A DNA stretch of 39,307 nt, from NCBI GenBank assembly GCA_001689485.1, contig LUJQ01000063.1:235-39541 (forward strand), written 5' to 3'. The notes beneath the pieces were generated by a model. That model was not told where the DNA came from. It saw nothing but the letters and a program-made list of their open reading frames with translations, and ran no database searches. The stretch is from Bacteroidales bacterium M6. GTDB taxonomy: Bacteria > Bacteroidota > Bacteroidia > Bacteroidales > Muribaculaceae. Positions 31,973-39,307 of this stretch are shown piece by piece. Position numbers and translations under genes: made by a program. Numbering within the stretch: position 1 is the stretch's first letter; every line of letters begins with the position of its first letter.

Positions 31973-32249
31973 TTTCAACAAAACAAAGAAAAATAAAAGA
32001 AAATAACGCTATGAGTTTTTCGACCAACACACTGATATTTAACGCGTTTGCTTTCCCATGTTATCCCGCAAAAATCGGGGTAGAAGCCCACTCGCGGCTC
32101 ATTAAAGCCTAACTAACGCCATTTGCAGCCGATAAGGCTCGGATGGCGTTAGTTCTTATAGGAAGTGAAACACCCGACTCACCATAAAATAATAATAAAA
32201 CGGAAGCCATTCCGGCTTCAGGTATATCTAATCAGATTTTCAGTCAGTC
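31973..32249. other. phage-chromosome junction region
   Basis: No secure gene in this stretch. A 33-codon ATG frame (from 32011, MSFSTNTLIFNAFAFPCYPA...) ends at 32112, directly at a 12-bp inverted repeat. A second small hairpin (GAAGCC/GGCTTC, 32203-32219) lies before lrgA. The right attachment site of the prophage must lie between the integrase promoter and about 32,160, but its core cannot be defined without the left end. No TAnnTTTG promoter for lrgA is visible. Confidence 0.5.
32111..32154. terminator. 12-bp perfect inverted repeat
   Basis: AACTAACGCCAT (32111-32122) pairs with ATGGCGTTAGTT (32143-32154). The 20-base loop holds a further AGCC/GGCT stem. It is followed by TCTTATA rather than a T run. 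It begins at the stop codon of the 33-codon frame, so it may be a host terminator left at the junction, or a hairpin of a mobile-element end (see findings). Confidence 0.5.
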
Positions 32250-32612
32250 ATGATTCTACAATGTGCCGTGCTGTTCGCATTTCTTGCGGCAGGAGAATTC
32301 ATAGTAACGTTCACCGGCATTCCCATTCCCTCAAGCATAATCGGGATGTTATTGCTCGCCGCCGCCCTGAAACTACGCATTGTGCGCATATTCTGGGTCG
32401 ACAAAATATCCGACTTCCTGGTAAAGAACCTCGGCTTCTTCTTCGTCCCCGCCGGTGTAGGGCTTATGCGTTGCCTCGGCCTTATCAAGGAACAGTGGAT
32501 GCCGATCATAGGCTCCGCTATAATCAGCACATTCGTAATAATCGCAGTCACGGGATGGGTACACCAGCTCGTGCGCCGCTCATTCTCCTCGCATCATGAG
32601 CTTTCTAGGTAA
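32250..32612 (+). CDS. lrgA: CidA/LrgA family holin-like membrane protein
   Basis: A 120-residue integral membrane protein of the LrgA/CidA family: AGEFIVTFTGIPIPSSIIGMLLLAAAL, then DFLVKNLGFFFVPAGVGLM, the family signature, and a final hydrophobic segment. Four membrane spans are predicted. A TAA lies in frame upstream of the first ATG. It overlaps lrgB by 17 bases. LrgAB pairs act in cell-envelope turnover and pyruvate-type transport in other bacteria; which of these holds here is not visible. Confidence 0.92.
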   Translation: MILQCAVLFAFLAAGEFIVTFTGIPIPSSIIGMLLLAAALKLRIVRIFWVDKISDFLVKNLGFFFVPAGVGLMRCLGLIKEQWMPIIGSAIISTFVIIAVTGWVHQLVRRSFSSHHELSR

Positions 32613-33294
32613 CAAAATCTTCCTTATCGCCCTTACTTTCATCGTATTCCTCGGGGCAAAACTCTTGCAACGGCGCACAGGCATCGCCCTGCTGAACCCT
32701 ATATTGGTCTCGATAATAGTCCTCATACTGTTTCTTACAGGGTTCGGCATCGACTATGATGCCTATCTGGCCGGAGGGGAATACATCGATTTCTGGCTCA
32801 AACCGGCAGTTGTGGCACTCGGTGTCCCACTCTACCGCCAGCTTGAGACAATCCGAAAACAGATGCTGCCGCTGCTGATTGCCGAACTTGCGGGATGCGT
32901 GGCAGGAATCGTCTCAGTAGTGCTTGTGGCCCAATTGCTAGGGGCAACCCAGGAAGTAATCCTGTCGCTCGCCCCCAAAGCCGTCACAACACCCATAGCA
33001 ATGGAAATCGCACAATCGGTAGGCGGAATACCCGCCCTCACGGCAGCCGTGGTGGTATGCACCGGCATTTTCGGAGGCATGACGGGCTTCCAGCTTGTCA
33101 AACTGAGCCACATAAAAAGCCCTATCGCCACCGGCCTCTCAATCGGCACGGCAGCACATGCAGTAGGCACCTCCGCTGCCATGGAGAAAGGGGAACGTTA
33201 CGGCACATTCTCATCGCTCGGCCTCACACTCAACGGCCTCCTGACCGCCCTCCTCGCCCCGGCCATCCTCTCCCTGCTAGGCTATCCCGAATAA
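32596..33294 (+). CDS. lrgB: LrgB family membrane protein
   Basis: A 232-residue membrane protein with the full LrgB signature: NPILVSIIVLILFLTGFGIDYDAYLAGG, FWLKPAVVALGVPLYRQL, SLAPKAVTTPIAMEIAQSVGG, and SIGTAAHAVGTSAAMEKGE. It has about seven membrane spans. Gene order lrgA-lrgB and the overlap are typical. It ends with TAA at 33294, before a 210-bp gap with a promoter. Confidence 0.95.
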   Translation: MSFLGNKIFLIALTFIVFLGAKLLQRRTGIALLNPILVSIIVLILFLTGFGIDYDAYLAGGEYIDFWLKPAVVALGVPLYRQLETIRKQMLPLLIAELAGCVAGIVSVVLVAQLLGATQEVILSLAPKAVTTPIAMEIAQSVGGIPALTAAVVVCTGIFGGMTGFQLVKLSHIKSPIATGLSIGTAAHAVGTSAAMEKGERYGTFSSLGLTLNGLLTALLAPAILSLLGYPE

Positions 33295-33331
33295 ACCGCT
33301 TTCCACATTTGGCTCGTCAGAACTCACAGAA

Positions 33332-33363
33332 TTTGATTGGACGGGGGATTTTCCGTATCTTTG
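33332..33363 (+). promoter_or_regulatory. Bacteroidetes promoter of the chromosomal secreted-protein operon
   Basis: TTTG (33332-33335), a 20-base spacer, and TATCTTTG (33356-33363) form a consensus Bacteroidetes promoter, directed rightward. The secreted protein gene begins 142 bases downstream (ATG 33505), with an in-frame upstream ATG at 33439. It would also drive the overlapping lytic transglycosylase gene. Confidence 0.8.
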
Positions 33364-33504
33364 TAAGTTCACATACCGCACAAGGATGAAAGGATTACGT
33401 GCCTTGCAACCCTGGCGGCAAACTTTGAAGGCACAACAATGAAACGAGAAATCCGACTATACATATTCCGGCATATCTGGTTGCAGACGGGCGCGGCAGT
33501 TGCC

Positions 33505-34884
33505 ATGAAAGCTACTGCAACGATAGCGTATATCGTTCTGCTGACAGCAATAACAACGATACCGGCTGCGGCTGCCGACCTCACTTTCGAGAATACAGGC
33601 GCAACAGGGTTGAACCCTGTCAAAGTTGAGGCGCAGGCTACGACAGGACTGGAAGCGGTTTATGTGCTGCCGGAATTCAACGCCATGACCACGGTCAGAT
33701 TCCCGGCTGACGGCGGAGCCGCTGCCTCATCGGCCAAATGGTCATGTTTCAGCAACCTCGGCGGAGGTTTTGCAGAGCCTGTTGCATCGCGCACCGAGGG
33801 CAATATATCGGTTATAAACCTCGCCACGGTTCCGGGCATCACGAATCAGAAAGGAATCGGGTTCATCGTGGAATATGGCGGCAGGCAGCATTGCTACTGG
33901 CTGGTAAATTACGCACATAACGCATGCACCCTTGGGTCGCTTACCATGGCCCCGGAACAGGAATGCGACCGCACAGCGCTAATTTTCGACGGACACGCCG
34001 AAAAAATCACATATTATTCCATAAACGGCGTGGCACAAACCCTGTCACGCGACATGGAACTGACCTACAACACATTGGCATATGACGAGGAACGGCGCCA
34101 ATACGTCCAGGATGAAATCAGTCACACACTGGAATTCGCCGATGCCGTCATACGCGTGGAAGCCCCGCTGTGCAACACCCAGTTCGCTCTCTCAACCGAC
34201 CGTTTCAAGCGCGAATGGGGGCAGAACGAAGAGATATTCTCACCCGAATTCACCACCCAGGCGATTGCCGCTACCACCTATGCCACCCAGGCCGAGCGCT
34301 CAAACGACAACGAACAGCGCGAAGACAAAGCCCCCCTTGGCGGTTCCGGCCCGGCGGAAATCACCTTTACCGCAGAAGTAACCGATGCGGTTGTTTACAA
34401 GGAATGGCAGTTTGCACGCGACCAGCAGTTTGACATAATCGACCTCCGCATACAGGAACTGGAAGTGACACACACTTTCCGCGACTACGGAACCAACTAC
34501 GTGCGTTTCGTGGCAGGAAACGACTCGGGAAGCTGTGACTATATCGGCGAGACCTACGAAGTCTACATCGGCGAATCCCGCCTGGAGTGCCCCAACGCCT
34601 TCTCTCCTGGCGCCACCGAAGGCACAAACGACGAATGGAAAGTTTCCTATAAATCAATCATCGAATTCGAATGCCACATCTTCAACCGCTGGGGGCTCGA
34701 AATGGCACATCTCACCGACCCTTCGCAAGGATGGGACGGACGCTACAAAGGAAAACTCGTGCCTTCGGGTGTTTATTATTATGTGATTAAAGCAAAAGGC
34801 TCCGACGGTCAGGATTACAAACTGTCGGGCGACATAAATATTCTGAAATACAGCAACGACTCATCAACCAACGGAACCCGATGA
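33505..34884 (+). CDS. secreted protein with type B T9SS sorting domain
   Basis: A 459-residue protein (from ATG 33505; an in-frame ATG lies 66 bases upstream) with a signal peptide (MKATATIAYIVLLTAITTIP, cleavage near AAA-ADL). The C-terminal 85 residues are a gliding motility-associated/CHU_C type sorting domain (CHIFNRWGLEMAHL, WDGRYKGKLVPSGVYYYVIKA, YKLSGDINIL). This directs export through the type IX system to the surface. The middle has beta-sandwich-like sequence without a catalytic motif. It overlaps the next gene by ATGA. Confidence 0.85.
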   Translation: MKATATIAYIVLLTAITTIPAAAADLTFENTGATGLNPVKVEAQATTGLEAVYVLPEFNAMTTVRFPADGGAAASSAKWSCFSNLGGGFAEPVASRTEGNISVINLATVPGITNQKGIGFIVEYGGRQHCYWLVNYAHNACTLGSLTMAPEQECDRTALIFDGHAEKITYYSINGVAQTLSRDMELTYNTLAYDEERRQYVQDEISHTLEFADAVIRVEAPLCNTQFALSTDRFKREWGQNEEIFSPEFTTQAIAATTYATQAERSNDNEQREDKAPLGGSGPAEITFTAEVTDAVVYKEWQFARDQQFDIIDLRIQELEVTHTFRDYGTNYVRFVAGNDSGSCDYIGETYEVYIGESRLECPNAFSPGATEGTNDEWKVSYKSIIEFECHIFNRWGLEMAHLTDPSQGWDGRYKGKLVPSGVYYYVIKAKGSDGQDYKLSGDINILKYSNDSSTNGTR

Positions 34885-35891
34885 AAACATTCCGAACCAT
34901 TACGGCAGCCGCCGTTCTCACTGCGATATGCGGCACACTGCATGCCTCCGCACAGACCTCCAACACCACTGCGACCCCGAGAACCGCCCCTGCGGAAGGG
35001 CCGGCCTACAGCGTGGTGCAGGCCACGAATTTCCAGCCGGTGGTAAGCCCGCCCGTCCCACGCAAAATCAGCTTCGCAGGCGAGCAATTCGATTTCGACC
35101 GCACCGACATGTACGAACGGCTCGACCGTGAACTGTCGCAGATGTGTTACTCCCACTCCGTAACAATGCTGATGCTTAAGCGTGCCAACCGCTATTTCCC
35201 GGTGATGGCGCCGATACTTAAACGTAACGGAGTTCCTGAAGACCTGGTTTATCTCGCATGCATCGAATCAACCCTAAGCCCGCGCGCCTACTCACCGGCC
35301 AAAGCCGCCGGATTGTGGCAGTTCATCCCGTCGACGGCCAAACAATACGGGCTGGAGGTAAACGATTACGTGGATGAACGCTACAATGTGGAAAAAGCCA
35401 CGGCGGCAGCGGCACGCTATCTGAAATCAGCCTATAACAAATATGGCAACTGGGAATCGGCCATGGCCTCATACAACGGCGGCCAAGGGCGCATATCGAC
35501 CGAACTTGACGCACAGCTGGCTGATTCGTCGTTCGACCTCTACCTTGTGGAGGAGACGACCCGCTATGTCTACCGTATATTCGCAGCCAAAACACTGATG
35601 GAAAACCCTGCAAAATACGGGTTCAACCTCCTTGCCGACCAGTTCTACACCCTTGAAGCCTACACCGAGACAACCGTTACCTCAACCATCGACAACCTTC
35701 CGCAATGGGCGCTCGACCACGGCACGACCTATGCCATGCTCCGTGAATACAACCCCTGGCTACGCGCCAAATCACTCCCTGTGACAGGCGGGAAAAGCTA
35801 TAAGATAAAAATCCCGAAAAGAGAGGCAATGTCGAAATCGGCCAACCGGCTCACTAAAAAAGACCTCTACAACCCCGGGTGGGTAAAATAA
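34881..35891 (+). CDS. lytic transglycosylase (MltD-like, GH23)
   Basis: A 336-residue exported murein hydrolase. Signal peptide MKTFRTITAAAVLTAICGTL followed by HASA. The SLT core has catalytic Glu129 in LACIESTLSPRAYSPAKAAG, AGLWQFIPSTAKQYGL and ASYNGGQGRI. The C-terminus (QWALDHGTTYAMLREYNPWLR, KSYKIKIPKRE) resembles a degenerate LysM. It would cleave peptidoglycan glycan strands in the periplasm. It shares the transcript of the secreted protein (ATGA overlap), hinting at a joint envelope role. Confidence 0.9.
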   Translation: MKTFRTITAAAVLTAICGTLHASAQTSNTTATPRTAPAEGPAYSVVQATNFQPVVSPPVPRKISFAGEQFDFDRTDMYERLDRELSQMCYSHSVTMLMLKRANRYFPVMAPILKRNGVPEDLVYLACIESTLSPRAYSPAKAAGLWQFIPSTAKQYGLEVNDYVDERYNVEKATAAAARYLKSAYNKYGNWESAMASYNGGQGRISTELDAQLADSSFDLYLVEETTRYVYRIFAAKTLMENPAKYGFNLLADQFYTLEAYTETTVTSTIDNLPQWALDHGTTYAMLREYNPWLRAKSLPVTGGKSYKIKIPKREAMSKSANRLTKKDLYNPGWVK

Positions 35892-35929
35892 CCTGCCAGG
35901 ACCAAATCCCCACTACCTACCCGACAGCA

Positions 35930-38767
35930 ATGCAGAAACCAACGCATAACGGTGATGCCCCTTCGCTCGAAGTAATCGGGGCAAGGGTGCATAACCTCAA
36001 AAATATCGATGTAACCATACCCCACGGCTCGCTAACGGTGATTACCGGGTTGAGCGGCAGCGGGAAATCGTCTCTTGCCTTCGACACCATATATGCCGAA
36101 GGCCAACGGCGTTATATCGAGACATTCTCATCCTATGCCCGCAATATGCTCGGCTCGCTCGAACGTCCCGACGTCGACAAGATCTCCGGACTGTCGCCGG
36201 TAATCGCAATCGAGCAGAAAACCATAAACCGTAACCCACGAAGCACAATAGGCACCACAACCGAGGTCTATGACTTCCTGCGCCTGTTATTCGCCCGAAT
36301 AGGGCAAGCACGGAGCTACCTTTCAGGGGAACCCATGGTGAAATACACCGAGGAGAAAATCGTGGGTATGATTCTCGACAAATACGACGGGAAGAAAATC
36401 TACCTTCTCTCACCCCTTGTGCAAAACCGCAAAGGGCATTACAAGGATTTGTTCGAGCAATTGCAGAAGAAGGGCTACCTGAACGTAAGGGTCGACGGAG
36501 AATTGCGGGAAATCACCTACGGAATGAAACTCGACCGCTATAAAAACCACTCCGTGGAGCTGGTGGTCGACAAACTGAAAGTGTCGCGGAAGGATGATTC
36601 CAGGCTGCGCGATTCAGTGGCAAACGCCATGCACCAAGGTGGAAGACAGATTATGGTATATGATGTCGACAACGACAGCGCGGTGCATTTCAGCCTTTCC
36701 CTTATGGATCCTGCCACCGGGCTGTCATACCGCGAACCGGCCCCTCACAATTTCTCATTCAACTCACCCCTGGGAGCCTGCCCATGTTGCAAAGGTTTGG
36801 GAACGGTCAACATAGTCGACCGCGCAAAAATAATCCCCGACGACAAGATGTCAATCTTCAACGGGGCCATCGTCCCGCTTGGCAAATATAAGAACTCGAC
36901 CATATTCTGGCAGATTGCCGCGATTTGCGAAAAATACGGGTGCGACCTCAAAATGCCGGTCAAGGACCTTCCCGAAGAAGCCATAAACGACATCCTCAAC
37001 GGCACGCCTGAAAGATTGCAGATCAAATCGGAAAACCATTCCATATCGAATTATTTCCTTAGCTACGACGGGCTGGTGAAATACATCGAGATACAACAGG
37101 GTGACGACGCATCGCCCGAGGCTCAGAAATGGAGCGGGAAATTCTACTCCCGCCTCGTGTGCCCCGAATGCCACGGCGACCGCCTCAACCGGGAAGCCCT
37201 CCACTTTTTCGTCGACGGGAAAAACATAGCCGAACTGGCACGCCTCGATATTACCGACCTGCTTGAATGGGCCGAAGGGGTTGAAAACCGTCTTGACGAG
37301 CGCCAACGCACCATCGGGCATGAAATATTGAAGGAAATCCGTTCCCGCCTGGCATTCCTGGTCGATGTCGGGTTGGGCTATCTCGCACTCAACCGGAACT
37401 CCGCCACGCTGTCAGGCGGCGAAAGCCAACGAATCAGACTTGCCACACAGCTCGGCTCCGAACTGGTCAATGTGCTTTACATCCTCGACGAGCCTAGCAT
37501 AGGGCTTCACCAAAGCGACAACCGGCGGCTTATAACCTCGCTACAGAAACTGCGCGACGCCCAAAACTCGATTATCGTCGTAGAACACGACAAGGATATG
37601 ATGCTCGATGCCGACTATATAGTCGACATCGGCCCTAAAGCCGGCCGCAAGGGGGGGCAGGTTGTGTTCGAAGGAACACCCGCCGACATGCTCAAGACCA
37701 ATACACTGACAGCAAGCTACCTCAACGGCCATACAGTGATAGAAATCCCGTCAACCCGCCGGCCGGGCAACGGGAAATTCCTCGAATTGCTCGGATGCAC
37801 CGGCCATAACCTGCGCGAAGTCGATTTCAAACTGCCTCTCGGCACCCTAACATGCGTATGCGGTGTGTCGGGCAGCGGCAAATCATCGCTTGTAAACGGC
37901 ACCCTTCAACCCATCCTGTCGCAGAAGTTCTACCGTTCGGCTGAAGAGCCGCTCCCCTACAGGGAACTGCTCGGAACAGAGCATATCGATAAAATAGTAA
38001 CCGTCGACCAATCACCATTAGGCAAATCGCCGCGCTCCAACCCGGCCACCTACACCGGGGTGTTTGCCGACATCCGTTCCCTGTTTGTCGACCTGCCTGA
38101 AGCCAAAATCAGAGGCTACAAACCGGGGCGCTTCTCGTTCAACGTGGCCGGAGGGCGATGTGAAGAATGCAAGGGCAACGGCTACAAAACAATCGAGATG
38201 AACTTCCTGCCCGACGTGCTTGTGCCGTGTGAAGTGTGTTCAGGCAAACGCTACAACCGCGAAACCCTCGAAGTGCGTTTCAAAGGCAAATCCATAGCCG
38301 ATGTGCTCGACATGACCATAAACCAGGCAGTGGAATTTTTCGAACATCAGCCCCGAATCCTCAAGAAGCTGAAAATAATGCAGGAAATCGGCCTCGGCTA
38401 TATAAAACTGGGCCAACCGTCATCAACCCTTTCGGGAGGTGAAAACCAACGCGTGAAACTGGCAACGGAACTTGCCAAACGCGACACCGGCAAAACCCTG
38501 TTCGTTCTCGACGAACCCACCACCGGGCTTCATTTCGAGGATATAAAAGTGCTGATGTCGGTTCTCAACCGCCTTGTCGAGAAAGGCAACACAGTGCTAG
38601 TTATCGAGCACAACCTGGATGTGGTGAAATGCGCCGACTATGTGGTCGACATGGGGCCGGAAGGTGGCAAAAACGGCGGCCGCATCATAGCCACCGGCAC
38701 ACCTGAGGAAATAGCCTCCGCCGATTCCCCCACCGCCCCGTTCATACGCTCCGAACTGGCAAACTGA
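35930..38767 (+). CDS. uvrA: excinuclease ABC subunit A
   Basis: A 945-residue UvrA from ATG at 35930. A frame opens from GTG at 35879 but the extra 17 residues are not UvrA-like. Two ABC modules: Walker A GLSGSGKSSLAFD and GVSGSGKSSLV, signatures LSGGESQRIRLA and LSGGENQRVKLA, Walker B ILDEPSIGLH and VLDEPTTGLHF. Zinc pairs CPECHGDRL and CEECKGNG...CEVCSGKRYN are present. It scans for helix-distorting damage with UvrB. It overlaps nothing; ends TGA at 38767. Confidence 0.97.
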   Translation: MQKPTHNGDAPSLEVIGARVHNLKNIDVTIPHGSLTVITGLSGSGKSSLAFDTIYAEGQRRYIETFSSYARNMLGSLERPDVDKISGLSPVIAIEQKTINRNPRSTIGTTTEVYDFLRLLFARIGQARSYLSGEPMVKYTEEKIVGMILDKYDGKKIYLLSPLVQNRKGHYKDLFEQLQKKGYLNVRVDGELREITYGMKLDRYKNHSVELVVDKLKVSRKDDSRLRDSVANAMHQGGRQIMVYDVDNDSAVHFSLSLMDPATGLSYREPAPHNFSFNSPLGACPCCKGLGTVNIVDRAKIIPDDKMSIFNGAIVPLGKYKNSTIFWQIAAICEKYGCDLKMPVKDLPEEAINDILNGTPERLQIKSENHSISNYFLSYDGLVKYIEIQQGDDASPEAQKWSGKFYSRLVCPECHGDRLNREALHFFVDGKNIAELARLDITDLLEWAEGVENRLDERQRTIGHEILKEIRSRLAFLVDVGLGYLALNRNSATLSGGESQRIRLATQLGSELVNVLYILDEPSIGLHQSDNRRLITSLQKLRDAQNSIIVVEHDKDMMLDADYIVDIGPKAGRKGGQVVFEGTPADMLKTNTLTASYLNGHTVIEIPSTRRPGNGKFLELLGCTGHNLREVDFKLPLGTLTCVCGVSGSGKSSLVNGTLQPILSQKFYRSAEEPLPYRELLGTEHIDKIVTVDQSPLGKSPRSNPATYTGVFADIRSLFVDLPEAKIRGYKPGRFSFNVAGGRCEECKGNGYKTIEMNFLPDVLVPCEVCSGKRYNRETLEVRFKGKSIADVLDMTINQAVEFFEHQPRILKKLKIMQEIGLGYIKLGQPSSTLSGGENQRVKLATELAKRDTGKTLFVLDEPTTGLHFEDIKVLMSVLNRLVEKGNTVLVIEHNLDVVKCADYVVDMGPEGGKNGGRIIATGTPEEIASADSPTAPFIRSELAN

Positions 38768-38809
38768 CCGGCACTTCTTACCTATACAACACAAATCTAT
38801 CAGGTACGT

Positions 38810-39187
38810 TTATTCAACTATCACTTTCCCGCTTTGAATCAATTCGTCATTGGATATTACAGAATATACGTATGAGCCGTTACCAAGCCGACCGGCAGAA
38901 ATCACCACACGGTCACTGCAATCGTCCAACCGCAAACGATAGGCCACGCGCCCTCTCATATCGGTTATCACAACCAACGCACCGGCCTCTACCTCATTGT
39001 CAAACTCAATGGTAAGAGGCGTTCCTTGCGGAAGCGGATTCGGATATACCCTGCCTGCCGCTGTCAGTGAAGCAGCAACAGTCATCCCTGCACCTCCACT
39101 GTTGAAATCAATGATGCCGGTCATATATTGTTTTTCAGGGATAGCGGCGTCCCATTCTCTTATATGTGACATATCCTTTATTCCCAA
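38810..39187 (-). CDS. T9SS type A sorting-domain tail, probably 3' part of a frameshifted gene
   Basis: About 125 residues from a TTG (or 120 from ATG at 39172). The last 80 match the Por/type A sorting domain: RVYPNPLPQGTPLTIEFDN, ALVVITDMRGRVAYRLRL, LGNGSYVYSVISNDELIQSG, KVIVE. There is no signal peptide, which such a protein needs. In the neighbouring frame upstream, 39135-39275 encodes a gene-like stretch (GSIGLRYLFLGNKGYVTYKR) without a start. The parent gene probably ran off the window edge and has been frameshifted. Confidence 0.65.
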   Translation of the reverse strand: MGIKDMSHIREWDAAIPEKQYMTGIIDFNSGGAGMTVAASLTAAGRVYPNPLPQGTPLTIEFDNEVEAGALVVITDMRGRVAYRLRLDDCSDRVVISAGRLGNGSYVYSVISNDELIQSGKVIVE

Positions 39188-39307
39188 GGAACAAATAACG
39201 TAGCCCTATACTACCGGCACCATGTTCACGCGGATCGAATGAGCCAAGCGTAACGCCGTCCTCATTCTTACTTAATCACATAAGTAAGTCGTGGAAATTA
39301 TTTTATA

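Noticed and set aside
31973..32160. tRNA or tmRNA gene as the attachment site
   Set aside because: No cloverleaf, T-loop consensus or CCA end could be drawn; the stems present fit simple hairpins only.
32203..32219. Factor-independent terminator for a minus-strand transcript
   Set aside because: The hairpin has T-rich sequence after it on the minus strand, but no minus-strand gene reads into it; a leader hairpin of lrgA is as likely.
35879..35930. uvrA start at GTG 35879
   Set aside because: The 17 extra residues overlap the preceding gene's end and do not look like UvrA; ATG at 35930 gives the standard length.

Overview
The window is most of a siphovirus-type prophage (about positions 1-32,000) joined on its right to a stretch of Bacteroidales chromosome (about 32,150-39,307). 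Bacteroidetes origin is supported by TAnnTTTG -7 promoter boxes, a near absence of strong Shine-Dalgarno sequences, type IX secretion sorting domains in two chromosomal genes, and phage genes of types typical of gut Bacteroidales phages. I cannot fix the family. A roughly 50% GC gut Bacteroidales such as a Muribaculaceae member is a guess.

Phage layout, right to left. An integrase (minus strand, 30,692-31,897) faces a rightward lysogeny operon made of an S24-type repressor and a membrane-anchored HIRAN protein (29,486-30,684). Between the repressor and the leftward early genes lies a compact control region (29,314-29,485). It holds a TTGTA operator array, a leftward early promoter and a leader hairpin. 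Leftward early genes follow: small hypotheticals, one interrupted by an in-frame TAG, a HTH protein, a DUF2800 nuclease, a DUF2815 SSB, a family A DNA polymerase, a four-cysteine PAPS-reductase-like protein, a cassette of small accessory genes (lipoprotein, YopX, small membrane protein), a VapE-type primase-helicase, a noncoding array of eight AGTTACC/GGTAACT repeats, a VRR-NUC protein and an SNF2 helicase.

The late region continues leftward: HNH endonuclease, small and large terminase, then after a promoter gap the portal, prohead protease, HK97 capsid, connector proteins, tail terminator, tail tube, tail chaperones G and G-T joined by a -1 frameshift on an A9 run, a 1259-residue tape measure, a tail-tip protein and the start of a tail-fibre-type protein cut by the window edge. 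Lysis genes and the left attachment site are not in the window.

Chromosomal genes on the right are lrgA-lrgB, a secreted protein with a type B T9SS sorting domain, a lytic transglycosylase overlapping it by ATGA, uvrA, and a minus-strand type A T9SS tail that looks like the 3' part of a frameshifted gene.

The most interesting items are the iteron-like array after the primase gene, the programmed frameshift, the operator array, the HIRAN protein in the repressor operon, the [4Fe-4S]-type PAPS-reductase relative that lacks the catalytic C-terminal cysteine and is tied to two tiny genes, and the helical-hairpin repeats in the tape measure.
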